From an uncultured Synechococcus sp. (GTDB lineage Bacteria; Cyanobacteriota; Cyanobacteriia; PCC-6307; Cyanobiaceae): DNA of 64,000 nt. Position 1 is the first letter of the stretch, and each line of letters opens with the position of its first letter. Under the pieces are notes generated by a model, which was given only the letters and a program-made list of their open reading frames with translations, was not told where the DNA came from and searched no databases. The translations under genes and the position numbers were made by a program. The stretch lies in assembly GCA_949373155.1 (NCBI GenBank), contig CASICK010000002.1, forward strand, positions 310,001 through 374,000. The letters are read 5' to 3'. Of the stretch, positions 34,602 to 43,088 are shown in pieces.

Positions 34602-36451
34602 TCCCCGATACTCCCACTGTCGGCAAAACAAAGTGATGCGAGCCGTTCTTGGTTGGCCGATTGTGCCGTCGTGACCAGGAGCTCCTTCGTGATCACGCCA
34701 AGGTCCCCATCGCGGCGGCTGCGCAGACTCGCGGCGCCCTGTTCAGCTTCTTTGGCTCCAATCACAGCAAGCACTGGGATTTTCATTTGTTCTCCCGTGC
34801 GAATCAACTTGCCGAGTCGATCTCCGCTGCGATCAATGCTGGCGCGAATACCAGCTGCTTTGAGCTGGTTTTGAAGCTCTTCCGCGTATCCCAAAACTTC
34901 ATCAGTTACTGGAAGCAGCCGGATCTGTTCAGGCGCGAGCCAAAACGGAAAATCTCCCGCATAGTTTTCGGTCATGATTCCGAAAAATCGTTCCAGTGAA
35001 CCGAAAATTGCTCGGTGAATCATGATCGGACGCTGTTTGCTTCCATCAGCTGCGATGTAGTCCAGTTCGAAACGCTCAGGCAAGTTGAAATCGAGCTGGA
35101 TGGTTGAGCACTGCCACATCCGACCAATCGCATCCTCGATTTTCAGGTCGATCTTGGGTCCGTAAAACGCTCCGCCACCTTCATCAATTTTGTAGTTCCA
35201 GCCCTTGCGCTCTAAGGCTTCGATCAGGCCTTTGGTGGCGAGCTCCCAGACAGCGTCATCGCCGATGGCTTTGTCTGGTTTTGTTGAAAGGTTGATCTCG
35301 TAGTTGCTGAAATCGAATGTCGACAGAATCCTCTCTGTGAGATTCAGGATTCGCAAGATTTCATCACTAATTTGTTCGGGTAGGCAAAACACATGGGCGT
35401 CGTCTTGCGTGAAGCCACGCACTCTCATCAGCCCATGCATCACTCCAGGTCGCTCGTAGCGGTAAACGGTTCCTAGCTCCGCCCACCTAATGGGGAGTTC
35501 CCTATAGCTGCGAAGTTTGCTGGCGTAGGTCAGAACGTGGAAAGGACAGTTCATCGGCTTGAGCTGGTATTGCCTCTCATCCACCTCCATGGGGCCGAAC
35601 ATGCTTTCTGCATAGAAGTCGAGGTGTCCTGAGGTCTTCCAGAGGCTGATGTCTGCAACGTGGGGGGTATAGAGCAGCTCGTACTCCCCTTCGAAGTGAG
35701 CTTGCCTCCAGAAGTCTTCAATCAGAAGACGCATGCGTGCTCCCCGGGGATGCCAGAACACAAGCCCTGCGCCCGCTTCGTCTTCGATGGAGAACAGCTC
35801 GAGGTCTTTGCCGAGGCGGCGATGATCACGACGGAGTGCTTCTTCTTTGCGACGTCTGTGCTCTGACAGTTGATCAGAGGTCTCCCATGCAGTGCCATAA
35901 ATCCGCTGCAGCTGAGCCTTGGTTTCGTCACCACGCCAGTAAGCACCTGCCACACTTTCGAGCTCAAACGCTTTTGGATTGAGTTCGCTGGTGTTGGCTA
36001 CATGAGGACCAGCACAAAGATCCCACCACTGTTCTCCAAGGGTGTAGAGCGTGATTGGTTCGACCAGTCTCTCGAGAATCTCAAGTTTGTAGGGTTCGTT
36101 TTGAGCCTTAATTCGACGTTCTGCTTCGTCACGACTGACTTCAATGCGCTCTAACGGGAGCTTGCGGCTAATAATTTTCCCCATCTCCTTCTTGATCGCC
36201 TTGAGATCGCCTTCTGTAAAGGGTTCCGGATTGTCGAAGTCGTAATAAAACCCTGTCTCAGTCCAGGGACCAATGGTCACTTGAGCTTTGGGAAACAACT
36301 TCTGAACTGCCATGGCCATCACGTGGCTCATTGAGTGGCGAATCTTCAGGAGCGTCTCGCTGTCGCTGGTTTTGGGCAGAACCACAGGCGCGGTAGTGGC
36401 TGGAGTGGTTGCTGCGACGCTGCTCACCGTTTCCTGTTCAGGGCCCGCCAT
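34598..36451 (-). CDS. thrS: threonyl-tRNA synthetase (no TGS domain)
   Basis: A 617-residue class II synthetase. The editing domain (about 35-220) has its metal-type motif HSMSHVMAM plus DLCAGPHV. The catalytic core (about 230-500) shows motif 2 YRYERPGVMHGLMRVRGFTQ and the zinc Cys in MNCPFHVL, motif 3 IMIHRAIFGSLERF. The C-terminal anticodon domain is at about 515-600. It starts at the editing domain after about 40 variable residues, so the N-terminal TGS domain of E. coli ThrS is absent, as I recall in some cyanobacterial forms. The ATG at 36451 is chosen over one at 36484. Confidence 0.95.
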   Translation of the reverse strand: MAGPEQETVSSVAATTPATTAPVVLPKTSDSETLLKIRHSMSHVMAMAVQKLFPKAQVTIGPWTETGFYYDFDNPEPFTEGDLKAIKKEMGKIISRKLPLERIEVSRDEAERRIKAQNEPYKLEILERLVEPITLYTLGEQWWDLCAGPHVANTSELNPKAFELESVAGAYWRGDETKAQLQRIYGTAWETSDQLSEHRRRKEEALRRDHRRLGKDLELFSIEDEAGAGLVFWHPRGARMRLLIEDFWRQAHFEGEYELLYTPHVADISLWKTSGHLDFYAESMFGPMEVDERQYQLKPMNCPFHVLTYASKLRSYRELPIRWAELGTVYRYERPGVMHGLMRVRGFTQDDAHVFCLPEQISDEILRILNLTERILSTFDFSNYEINLSTKPDKAIGDDAVWELATKGLIEALERKGWNYKIDEGGGAFYGPKIDLKIEDAIGRMWQCSTIQLDFNLPERFELDYIAADGSKQRPIMIHRAIFGSLERFFGIMTENYAGDFPFWLAPEQIRLLPVTDEVLGYAEELQNQLKAAGIRASIDRSGDRLGKLIRTGEQMKIPVLAVIGAKEAEQGAASLRSRRDGDLGVITKELLVTTAQSANQERLASLCFADSGSIGE

Positions 36452-36475
36452 CCTATTGGGGTGCGTTAACAGGCA

Positions 36476-36787
36476 ATGAATCAAGAGGCGGACGCTCTGC
36501 TCGAGTCATTGTTGGACTCGTTGCTCAATGACTTCAACCACTGGTTCAAGCGTGGTCAGGAGCTTTTAGCGGCTTGCCCGGATTCAGTCATGACTCCGGA
36601 CGAACGCGACGCGATGGGAGTTCGAATTGATGAAGGCCTTAAGGCCATTACTGCCACAAGAGCACTTGTGAGTGCTACTCCTGCAGCGATGGCCATCTCG
36701 ATGGAGGCGATGACTCCTTGGCACCAGCTTGTGATCGAGGTTTGGGGTCTCGCAGTCCGTGTGTCGGAGGCGAATGCGAAAAGCTAG
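36476..36787 (+). CDS. DUF2605 family protein
   Basis: A 103-residue soluble, helical protein of the DUF2605 cyanobacterial family, with LLESLLDSLLNDFNHWFKRG, then LKAITATRALVSATP and MTPWHQLVIEVWGLA. The function is unknown. It is divergent from thrS (only 24 bases between starts if 36451 is right) and convergent with the muramidase gene with 2 bases between stops. Confidence 0.75.
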   Translation: MNQEADALLESLLDSLLNDFNHWFKRGQELLAACPDSVMTPDERDAMGVRIDEGLKAITATRALVSATPAAMAISMEAMTPWHQLVIEVWGLAVRVSEANAKS

Positions 36788-36789
36788 CC

Positions 36790-37584
36790 CTAGGCGCCCT
36801 GTCGAAGCTTCTGAAGATTTCTTGAATAGAAGCTTGCTAGCTCAGCATGGCTTTTGGCGGGTTGACCGTAGGCACTGCGTCCCGAGTGGGTGGGAAAAGA
36901 AGCCCATTCCGGGGCAAGGCTGTTCATTGCTTTAGCCGTTAAACCCTTTTGGTCCACCTCGTTGAGAGCTCCGCGCCTCTGCACTAAATCAAGAGCCGCT
37001 TGGTCTTGGTGTTCTGGAGTGAAACTGGGCAAATTCAAACGATCTGCAACCTCTTTCCAGGTCGTGGGCAAAAATTGATATGCCCCGGCCGCGGCACTGA
37101 CGTAACGCTTCACGACCACCCTTTCTGGATGTTTGGAGAGATCTTCAAATTCGCCACCTCCATAGAGGGTGCGATACCCAAGGTCGTGACCGTCTTTCCA
37201 AGTCCCTTCCGCAAAGCGAATGGTGTTGAGCAGGGCGCGACGTTCAGGAGTGATCGAGTAGGGGGATGCTTTTTGGTCTTTATAGACGTCTTTATGGAGG
37301 GCTGATGCCAACGTTTCTGCTTGGTCCAACCTTTCGCTGGAGCGTTCAGCATGAATGCTGTGTCCAAGGCCAAGTAGCAACACCATGCTGACAACACCGA
37401 TGCCGCTGGCTTGACGAAAAGCAGGTAAGACGGCGCGAGGCAGCTTGGCGAAGGAGCTCAGCAAAAGGTGACGTTCCGTAACAGGATCGTTACTTTCCTC
37501 GGGATGGGAAGCCTTTGGCGAGTCGCTTGGCACCGGCCTTGACGAGTGAGTATCAGTTGTGCATGAGCAGAAACACTCAATCAA
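36790..37584 (-). CDS. GH104-type muramidase (phage lysozyme-like), membrane-anchored
   Basis: A 264-residue protein. The first about 60 residues are polar, then a hydrophobic segment at about 63-78 (VVSMVLLLGLGHS) anchors it. The enzyme domain (about 105-262) has LLNTIRFAEGTW with the catalytic Glu, GYRTLYGGGEFEDLSKHPE, and SAAAGAYQFLPTTWKEVAD, the GH104 lysozyme pattern also seen in lambda endolysin. Likely acts on peptidoglycan in the periplasm. The gene stands alone, and nothing prophage-like surrounds it. A GTG at 37482 could be the true start, removing the cytoplasmic tail. Confidence 0.85.
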   Translation of the reverse strand: MIECFCSCTTDTHSSRPVPSDSPKASHPEESNDPVTERHLLLSSFAKLPRAVLPAFRQASGIGVVSMVLLLGLGHSIHAERSSERLDQAETLASALHKDVYKDQKASPYSITPERRALLNTIRFAEGTWKDGHDLGYRTLYGGGEFEDLSKHPERVVVKRYVSAAAGAYQFLPTTWKEVADRLNLPSFTPEHQDQAALDLVQRRGALNEVDQKGLTAKAMNSLAPEWASFPTHSGRSAYGQPAKSHAELASFYSRNLQKLRQGA

Positions 37585-37710
37585 TCCCTGTTCGAGACTC
37601 GCGAGACGCGCCGTTTTGGCTGGAATTCGACGGCATTGCTCGGGTTTGGCGTCCAGGCTTCTCAGGAAGCTTTAAGTATTAGAGAATCTTTTCAAAGAGA
37701 CCTCTAACCA

Positions 37711-38721
37711 TTAGATCGCTAGGAAGCCCATGGCTTTGCGTACGCGATCCACGGTGGCTGTTGCCACGCCTTCAGCCCGATCACGGCCTTGTATCAGCAC
37801 GTTCTCTAACTCGGCCCGATCACCCATGAGCTCGTTGTATCGGCTTTGAATCGGCTCGAGAGCGCTCACGGCAGCCTCGGCCAGTAGAGGCTTGAACGTG
37901 CCCCAGCCCATCGCTGCGCATTCTTCGGCAGCGGCTGTTCGGCCCTTGCCGCTCAGCAGCGCATAAAGGCCGAGGAGGTTGTCGGTTTCCGGTCGATCCG
38001 GGTTGCTGAACTCAAGACCCATTTGTGGGTCTGTTTTGGCCCGCTTGATCTTCTTCGTGATCAGTGCAGGTGGGTCAAGCAGGGTGATCCGACTGTTCTC
38101 GTTCTGATCGCTTTTGCTCATCTTGTTGCGGCCATCCGTCAGGCTCATCACCCTTGCCCCTTCGCGCATGATTAATGGCTTGGGGACCTGCAGGAGCGGG
38201 TGATCCTCTGAGCCGAAGCGAGCGTTGATGCGTTGTTGAGCGATGTCGCGCGCTAATTCCAGATGCTGTTTCTGATCTTCCCCAACAGGCACAAGGTCTG
38301 CGTCATAGAGAAGGATGTCGGCGGCCATCAGCACTGGGTAGTCAAGAAGGCCTACAGAGACGTTGTCTCCTTGCTTGACGGCTTTCTCTTTGAACTGAAT
38401 CATGCGCTCCAGCCAGTTCAAGGGAGTGACGCAGTTCAGAAGCCAGCACAGCTCGCTGTGAGCCTTGACATGGCTTTGGACAAAGACAGTGGATTGATCA
38501 GGGTCGAGACCACAGGCCAGATAAAGGGCTGCAGTGCTGAGGGTGTCCTCCGCTAGATGCTTTGGTTGGTGCGGAACAGTGACGGCATGCAGATCAACGA
38601 CACAAAAGAATGTGTCGTTGTCGTGCTGCAGATCCACCCAATTACGAATGGCGCCCAACCAGTTGCCCAAATGAAGAGCACCTGTTGGTTGAACGCCGGA
38701 GAGAACCCTCGGCCGCCCCAT
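37711..38721 (-). CDS. trpS: tryptophanyl-tRNA synthetase
   Basis: A 336-residue class I synthetase. The HIGH-type motif is LHLGNWLGAI at about 17-26, the KMSKS motif is NKMSKSDQ at about 200-207, and GEDQKQHLELARDIA is the conserved core segment. It is full length and intact. It starts 3 bases after the stop of the low-complexity gene at 38725, so both are probably in one operon. Confidence 0.96.
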   Translation of the reverse strand: MGRPRVLSGVQPTGALHLGNWLGAIRNWVDLQHDNDTFFCVVDLHAVTVPHQPKHLAEDTLSTAALYLACGLDPDQSTVFVQSHVKAHSELCWLLNCVTPLNWLERMIQFKEKAVKQGDNVSVGLLDYPVLMAADILLYDADLVPVGEDQKQHLELARDIAQQRINARFGSEDHPLLQVPKPLIMREGARVMSLTDGRNKMSKSDQNENSRITLLDPPALITKKIKRAKTDPQMGLEFSNPDRPETDNLLGLYALLSGKGRTAAAEECAAMGWGTFKPLLAEAAVSALEPIQSRYNELMGDRAELENVLIQGRDRAEGVATATVDRVRKAMGFLAI

Positions 38722-38724
38722 CGA

Positions 38725-39243
38725 TCAGGCTCCAGTCTCGGTGTTGTCCTCACTCGCTTGCGTGGCAGTCCCATCGCTAGCGCTGGCGTCTGTTGAAGCT
38801 TCTGTCTCTGGTGCAGCCTCTGGCTCCGCTACAGGCTCTGGCTCCGCTACAGGCTCTGGCTCAGGGGCCGGAGGTTGGGGTTTGGCTGGCCGTGCAAAAG
38901 GATCAGGACGTGGTGTCCGATTCCGTTCACCTCGATTGCCTTCTCCGCGTCCGTCCTCGGATCGTCTTCCGCCGCCTTGAGCTTGCTGCTGAGCGACCAG
39001 CTCAGTCAGTTGGCCGTCCTCAAGCATTTGAGCAAGAGTGCGAACGGCAAAACCCAGCACTGCAACTGTTGAACGCAGATTGAAAGCCTCTTGGAGGGCT
39101 CTCACCGCACGCATTTCGTTTTCACTGAGTCGGATACGAAATCCGCCCCCCTCTTTGTTGCCGGAATTGCGGCCGCCACGGGAGCCGCCTCCGCCCTCAC
39201 CTTGTCTTCCCTGTTGACGGGAATCGCTGTTGGAATCAGTCAT
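38725..39243 (-). CDS. hypothetical protein with Gly/Arg-rich head and Pro/Glu-rich tail
   Basis: A 172-residue protein. The N-terminus (about 1-33) is rich in Gly, Arg and Gln. A middle segment (about 35-85, GGFRIRLSENEMRAVRALQE then LGFAVRTLAQML) is helical and conserved-looking, and the tail repeats PVAEPE units before an acidic end. RG-rich tracts often bind RNA, which with trpS next to it is suggestive but unproven. The coding repeat shows as an 18-base tandem duplication at 38822-38857. Family not recognised. Confidence 0.65.
   Translation of the reverse strand: MTDSNSDSRQQGRQGEGGGGSRGGRNSGNKEGGGFRIRLSENEMRAVRALQEAFNLRSTVAVLGFAVRTLAQMLEDGQLTELVAQQQAQGGGRRSEDGRGEGNRGERNRTPRPDPFARPAKPQPPAPEPEPVAEPEPVAEPEAAPETEASTDASASDGTATQASEDNTETGA
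38822..38857 (-). repeat. two tandem copies of an 18-base unit
   Basis: The plus-strand unit GGCTCCGCTACAGGCTCT occurs twice in direct succession and a partial third follows. On the minus strand it encodes a six-residue EPVAEP-type repeat in the tail of the trpS-upstream gene. Such short in-frame repeats change copy number easily. Confidence 0.8.
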
Positions 39244-39319
39244 GGCCCGAGGCCTGGAATCAGGAGCAAGTGTGACGCATCACCGAACTCCAAGTGGCGT
39301 CCTTTCTTGATCTCCGTTT

Positions 39320-40225
39320 TTAACCGTGGGTTCCACGGAAGGTGATCACCTGTTCGGCATAGTCCCGTGGCTCGAGATGGATGGTGCAGCGAACGGGGCC
39401 GAAGCGGGCTTCCAGGCGCTCTTCAACCCGCTCAGTGATCTGATGCGCCGCAATCAGGTCGTCGACATCCACCACCATGTGCATATCGATGAAGACCTGT
39501 TGGCCGAGGATCCCTCTGCTTGCGATGTCGTGGCAATTGATGACTCCGGGTACAGCCAACGCCTGCTCGTTGATGGCTTCGGGTGCAATCGCAATGTGAT
39601 CAACAAGCCAGGGGAGGTTGTCGCGTAAAACTTGCCAGCAGACACGAATCAGAAGCACGGCAAGGGGCATGGCAAGCGCGACGTCCAGCCAGCTGATCTT
39701 GAGCAGCCAGGCTCCTGTCAGCCCCACGAGCACAATCACGGTGGTCCAGATGTCACTGGTGGTGTGATGAGCATCGGCTAAAAGCAGAGGACTGTTTAAT
39801 CGGCGCCCCTCACGTCGTTCGTAGCTGGCGAGCAAAAGATTGAAGACGAGCACCAGGAGAAGAAGCAAAAGCTCCGTTGCGTTAATCCGCAGTTCTGGCA
39901 ACCCCTCAGTGAGTCGTTCGCTTGAGGTGATCAGGATTTCGATCGCTGTAAAGAAGATGAAACCGGCGACCGCCAGAGCTCCAATGCCTTCGTATTTGTG
40001 ATGGCCGTAGGGATGATCTCGGTCTGGTTTGGGATCTGATAGCCCATTGGTGATCAGTCCTGTCAAGCTTGAAAGGGCATCGGTTGCGCTGTGCATCGCA
40101 TCAGCAACAACAGCCAGTGATCCACTGGCTAGACCCACCACCATCTTCAGCAACGTCATGGCCACGTTGATGGTGAGGGCCACCATTAAGACCCGTTTGA
40201 CCTCAAGGCGACGATCGCGGGCCAT
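39320..40225 (-). CDS. cation diffusion facilitator (CDF) transporter
   Basis: A 301-residue membrane transporter of the CDF family that exports divalent metal ions (zinc, iron, manganese or cobalt) using protons. Helix 2 has ADAMHSATDALSSL (H-x3-D metal site), helix 5 has ADAHHTTSDIWTT (H-x3-D), and DHPYGHHKYE is the loop after helix 3. The C-terminal cytoplasmic domain (about 205-300) has the ferredoxin-like fold with HMVVDVDDLIAAHQI. The metal cannot be named. The ATG at 40225 is preferred to the longer frame from 40270. Confidence 0.9.
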   Translation of the reverse strand: MARDRRLEVKRVLMVALTINVAMTLLKMVVGLASGSLAVVADAMHSATDALSSLTGLITNGLSDPKPDRDHPYGHHKYEGIGALAVAGFIFFTAIEILITSSERLTEGLPELRINATELLLLLLVLVFNLLLASYERREGRRLNSPLLLADAHHTTSDIWTTVIVLVGLTGAWLLKISWLDVALAMPLAVLLIRVCWQVLRDNLPWLVDHIAIAPEAINEQALAVPGVINCHDIASRGILGQQVFIDMHMVVDVDDLIAAHQITERVEERLEARFGPVRCTIHLEPRDYAEQVITFRGTHG

Positions 40226-40385
40226 CGATGTCAGGCACAGGTCTCCTAACCATATGAATTCCCCGCGCAAAGGTCTCGTTGTGAGGGACGGACTGAGCGC
40301 TGCCAGTTTTCATAGGTGCGCAATTGCTGGTCCTGACTAGACAGGTTGAGCTAGGAAAGCTCCAAGTTATGGATTTGTTGTGTTG

Positions 40386-41726
40386 ATGCCGGTTCCATCA
40401 ATCAGCACCATCAAGCTGATTCCATCCATCGCAGGGAAACTTGCTTTGGCTGGAGGGACCCTGGTATTTGGGAGTTGGCTGTTCAGTGACGTTGTTCACC
40501 TCCCCGGTGGAGGCGCAGGCTTCCTCGTCCTGGGGGCTGGCATCTGGTGGGTGTCCCGTCCTGCTCGACCTGCTCAATTTTCAGAGCCGTCCTCAATCCA
40601 TGGTTGGATCCGTCGTTGTGAGACGGTGCTGGCACAGTTCACTGAGCTGGAGCTGTCGTTAGGTCTCGATGGTTTGCGACGACCTCGCGAACAGGAGCTT
40701 GAGATGTTGAAAGCTCAGCACGCACCTCTGAGTGTGGGCGTGGTCATCAGCGAGGGCGGGACCTATCCGAGCAGTTCAGAGCTTCATGCTGCTTTGGAGG
40801 GTTCCAACTCACTTGAGCTATGCATTGCCAAGCCGTTGCCAGTCGTTGCTAATGCCTGGAGCTGGCCTCAGGAGCTTGAGCAGCTTGATGTGATCTTGTA
40901 CGGACTTCCAATGCCCCTCAGGGCAGCTGATCTTTTGCGGCTAGAAGAATTGCCAAGTGATCGTCCTGCTTGGTTGCTCATTGAGGATTCTGTCCACGAC
41001 TCGCGCGAAGCACGACAGGACGCTTTGGGCTGTCAATTACCCAAGCCATGGTGCGATCGATTGTTGTTCTGGAGCGGTGAGTCGGCTGATCTACGGCGTG
41101 GCTTGCTTCCTATAAGACGTCATTTCGCTCAGCCTTCTCGGAGCCGCGAGATCACTAAGCAGCGTTTGTTGACCTCTCTTCATCGCCGTTGGCAAGCAGA
41201 GCTAGAGCAGCTGCGTCGTGAGCGATTCCGTTCCTTGCTTCAAAGAAGTCAGTGGATTGTGGCAGGTGTGGTGATTGCCTCCCCTGTTCCAAGCGTTGAC
41301 CTTCTTGCTGTGGCTGTGGTGAACGGCTTGATGGTGAAGGAAATGGCTCAAATCTGGGGTTGCTCCTGGAGCTCTGAGGTGTTGCAGGTTGTGGCGCGCC
41401 AGTTGGGGACCGCAGCCCTTGGGCAGGGGGTTGTGGAGTGGAGTGGTCAAGCACTGCTTGGCATAGCCAAACTTGACGGTGGTACCTGGTTGGCGGCAGG
41501 GATGCTCCAAGGCCTTAGCGCTGCTTATCTCACCCGCGTAGTGGGCGCATCAATGGCTGATTGGATGGCCTTGAATGCCGGTGTTGCCCAGCCTGATCTG
41601 GACGACCTCAAACGTCAGGCCCCGTTGTTGGTGGCGAAGGCGGCAGAGCGTGAACGATTAGATCTTCCCGGTTTTGCAGATCAGGCCAGGGAATGGCTCA
41701 AGGCCCAGAGATATGCTGGCGCATGA
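40386..41726 (+). CDS. YcjF/DUF697-type membrane protein with degenerate GTPase part
   Basis: A 446-residue protein. A membrane segment is at about 13-50. A central part (about 80-240) has the layout of a small GTPase but lacks a working Walker A (a GVVISEGGTYPSSSE stretch replaces it) and the DxxG Asp-Gly pair is weak (DVILYGLP). The C-terminal DUF697 domain (about 270-420) has the helix WIVAGVVIASPVPSVDLLAV and GLMVKEMAQIWG. DUF697 proteins sit in membranes; function unknown. A GTG two codons earlier is possible. It lies upstream of psbA on the same strand, with its stop at the left edge of the palindrome. Confidence 0.78.
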   Translation: MPVPSISTIKLIPSIAGKLALAGGTLVFGSWLFSDVVHLPGGGAGFLVLGAGIWWVSRPARPAQFSEPSSIHGWIRRCETVLAQFTELELSLGLDGLRRPREQELEMLKAQHAPLSVGVVISEGGTYPSSSELHAALEGSNSLELCIAKPLPVVANAWSWPQELEQLDVILYGLPMPLRAADLLRLEELPSDRPAWLLIEDSVHDSREARQDALGCQLPKPWCDRLLFWSGESADLRRGLLPIRRHFAQPSRSREITKQRLLTSLHRRWQAELEQLRRERFRSLLQRSQWIVAGVVIASPVPSVDLLAVAVVNGLMVKEMAQIWGCSWSSEVLQVVARQLGTAALGQGVVEWSGQALLGIAKLDGGTWLAAGMLQGLSAAYLTRVVGASMADWMALNAGVAQPDLDDLKRQAPLLVAKAAERERLDLPGFADQAREWLKAQRYAGA

Positions 41727-41760
41727 CATAACTTCATGAATGGTTCATGAAGTTGTCATG
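41722..41760. promoter_or_regulatory. large palindrome overlapping the -35 of psbA (D1:1)
   Basis: AACTTCATGAA (41730-41740) and TTCATGAAGTT (41744-41754) are perfect inverted copies around TGG. The outer pair ATGAC / GTCAT extends the symmetry (41723-41727 and 41756-41760). The motif TTCATGAA is thus repeated. The right arm overlaps the predicted -35 TTGTCA (41753-41758). No T-tract follows, so an operator is more likely than a terminator. Confidence 0.55.
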
Positions 41761-41780
41761 AAAAATGTTATCGAGATAAT
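41753..41780 (+). promoter_or_regulatory. predicted promoter of the first psbA gene
   Basis: A -35-like TTGTCA (41753-41758) and a -10-like GATAAT (41775-41780) are 16 bases apart, giving a start near 41787 and a leader of about 100 bases before the psbA ATG. A second possible -35, TTGACT at 41826, has no good -10 at the right distance. Confidence 0.5.
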
Positions 41781-41888
41781 GAGATCCGTTGGTTTTGCTT
41801 GAATTGTGGGCCCCTTTTCATCATGTTGACTGTGATCATGGCTCCTCTTTTGAGGATTGATTGATCGATCCCGTTCTTATTTTTTCTC

Positions 41889-42965
41889 ATGGCAACTGCC
41901 GTTCGCAGCGGTCGCTTAAGCAGCTGGCAAAACTTTTGTCAGTGGGTCACTGATACCAACAACCGCATCTATGTGGGTTGGTTCGGTGTGCTGATGATCC
42001 CTTGTCTGCTTGCCGCTACCACTTGCTTCATCGTCGCTTTTATCGCCGCTCCTCCGGTTGATATCGACGGCATCCGCGAGCCCGTGGCTGGCTCTTTGTT
42101 GTACGGCAACAACATCATTTCTGGTGCTGTTGTTCCTTCCAGCAACGCCATTGGCTTGCACTTTTACCCAATCTGGGATGCTGCCTCACTCGACGAGTGG
42201 CTCTACAACGGCGGCACCTATCAGCTGGTTGTCTTTCACTTCCTGATCGGCATTTCGGCTTACATGGGCCGTCAGTGGGAATTGTCCTACCGCTTGGGCA
42301 TGCGCCCTTGGATCTGTGTTGCATACAGCGCACCGCTGTCTGCAGCCATGGCTGTTTTCCTGGTGTACCCCTTCGGTCAGGGCTCTTTCTCTGACGGCAT
42401 GCCCTTGGGCATCTCTGGAACCTTCAACTTCATGTTGGTCTTCCAGGCTGAGCACAACATCCTGATGCACCCCTTCCACATGCTTGGAGTGGCTGGTGTC
42501 TTCGGTGGTTCACTGTTCTCCGCCATGCACGGTTCATTGGTGACCTCATCCTTGGTTCGTGAAACAACCGAGAACGAGTCCCACAACTACGGCTATAAGT
42601 TCGGCCAAGAAGAAGAGACGTACAACATCGTGGCTGCTCACGGCTACTTCGGTCGCCTGATCTTCCAATACGCCTCGTTCAACAACAGCCGTAGCCTTCA
42701 CTTCTTGTTGGGAGCCTGGCCAGTTGTGGGCATTTGGTTTACGTCCATGGGCGTGTCAACCATGGCCTTCAACTTGAACGGCTTCAACTTCAACCAGTCC
42801 ATCCTTGATAGTCAGGGCCGCGTCCTGAACACCTGGGCTGACTTGGTGAACCGTGCCGGTCTCGGCATGGAAGTGATGCACGAGCGCAACGCTCATAACT
42901 TCCCCCTCGACCTGGCAACTGTTGAGTCCACACCTGTGGCACTTCAAGCACCTGCAATCGGTTGA
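41889..42965 (+). CDS. psbA: photosystem II D1 protein, D1:1 (Gln130) type
   Basis: A 358-residue D1 reaction-centre protein with five membrane helices. It carries the QB and Mn-cluster side (TyrZ region, His ligands), and ends with the cleavable tail after HNFPLDLA. In GRQWELSYR the residue corresponding to position 130 is Gln (residue 129 here), the mark of the D1:1 isoform, used under low light and replaced by D1:2 under stress in Synechococcus. The first 30 codons differ from the second copy at 44358, the middle is almost identical. It has a predicted promoter with a palindrome and a two-hairpin 3' end. Confidence 0.98.
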   Translation: MATAVRSGRLSSWQNFCQWVTDTNNRIYVGWFGVLMIPCLLAATTCFIVAFIAAPPVDIDGIREPVAGSLLYGNNIISGAVVPSSNAIGLHFYPIWDAASLDEWLYNGGTYQLVVFHFLIGISAYMGRQWELSYRLGMRPWICVAYSAPLSAAMAVFLVYPFGQGSFSDGMPLGISGTFNFMLVFQAEHNILMHPFHMLGVAGVFGGSLFSAMHGSLVTSSLVRETTENESHNYGYKFGQEEETYNIVAAHGYFGRLIFQYASFNNSRSLHFLLGAWPVVGIWFTSMGVSTMAFNLNGFNFNQSILDSQGRVLNTWADLVNRAGLGMEVMHERNAHNFPLDLATVESTPVALQAPAIG

Positions 42966-42994
42966 TCTGGAACCCCTTAAAAGTTCAGATCAAC
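42961..42994 (+). other. stem-loop spanning the stop of psbA (D1:1)
   Basis: GTTGATCTGGAAC (42961-42973) pairs with GTTCAGATCAAC (42983-42994), with one bulged G and a 9-base loop. The stop codon TGA at 42963-42965 lies inside the stem. The same structure follows the second psbA copy. It may affect mRNA stability or termination of translation. Confidence 0.6.
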
Positions 42995-43003
42995 TGAACT
43001 AGA

Positions 43004-43034
43004 AAGCCCCCTCCTTTAAAGAGGGGGCTTTTTT
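43004..43034 (+). terminator. intrinsic terminator of psbA (D1:1)
   Basis: AAGCCCCCTC (43004-43013) and GAGGGGGCTT (43021-43030) form a perfect 10-base-pair stem with a 7-base loop and a run of T after it. It is identical to the terminator behind the second psbA gene. Confidence 0.9.
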
Positions 43035-43088
43035 GTGCGCTGATGACAGCATCAAGAAGACTTAACTTCTTCAATTCAGGAAGCGTTT

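Noticed and set aside
36790..37584. Prophage remnant suggested by the phage-type muramidase
   Set aside because: No integrase, holin, terminase, capsid or attachment repeats are near; the protein has its own membrane anchor as in cyanobacterial members.
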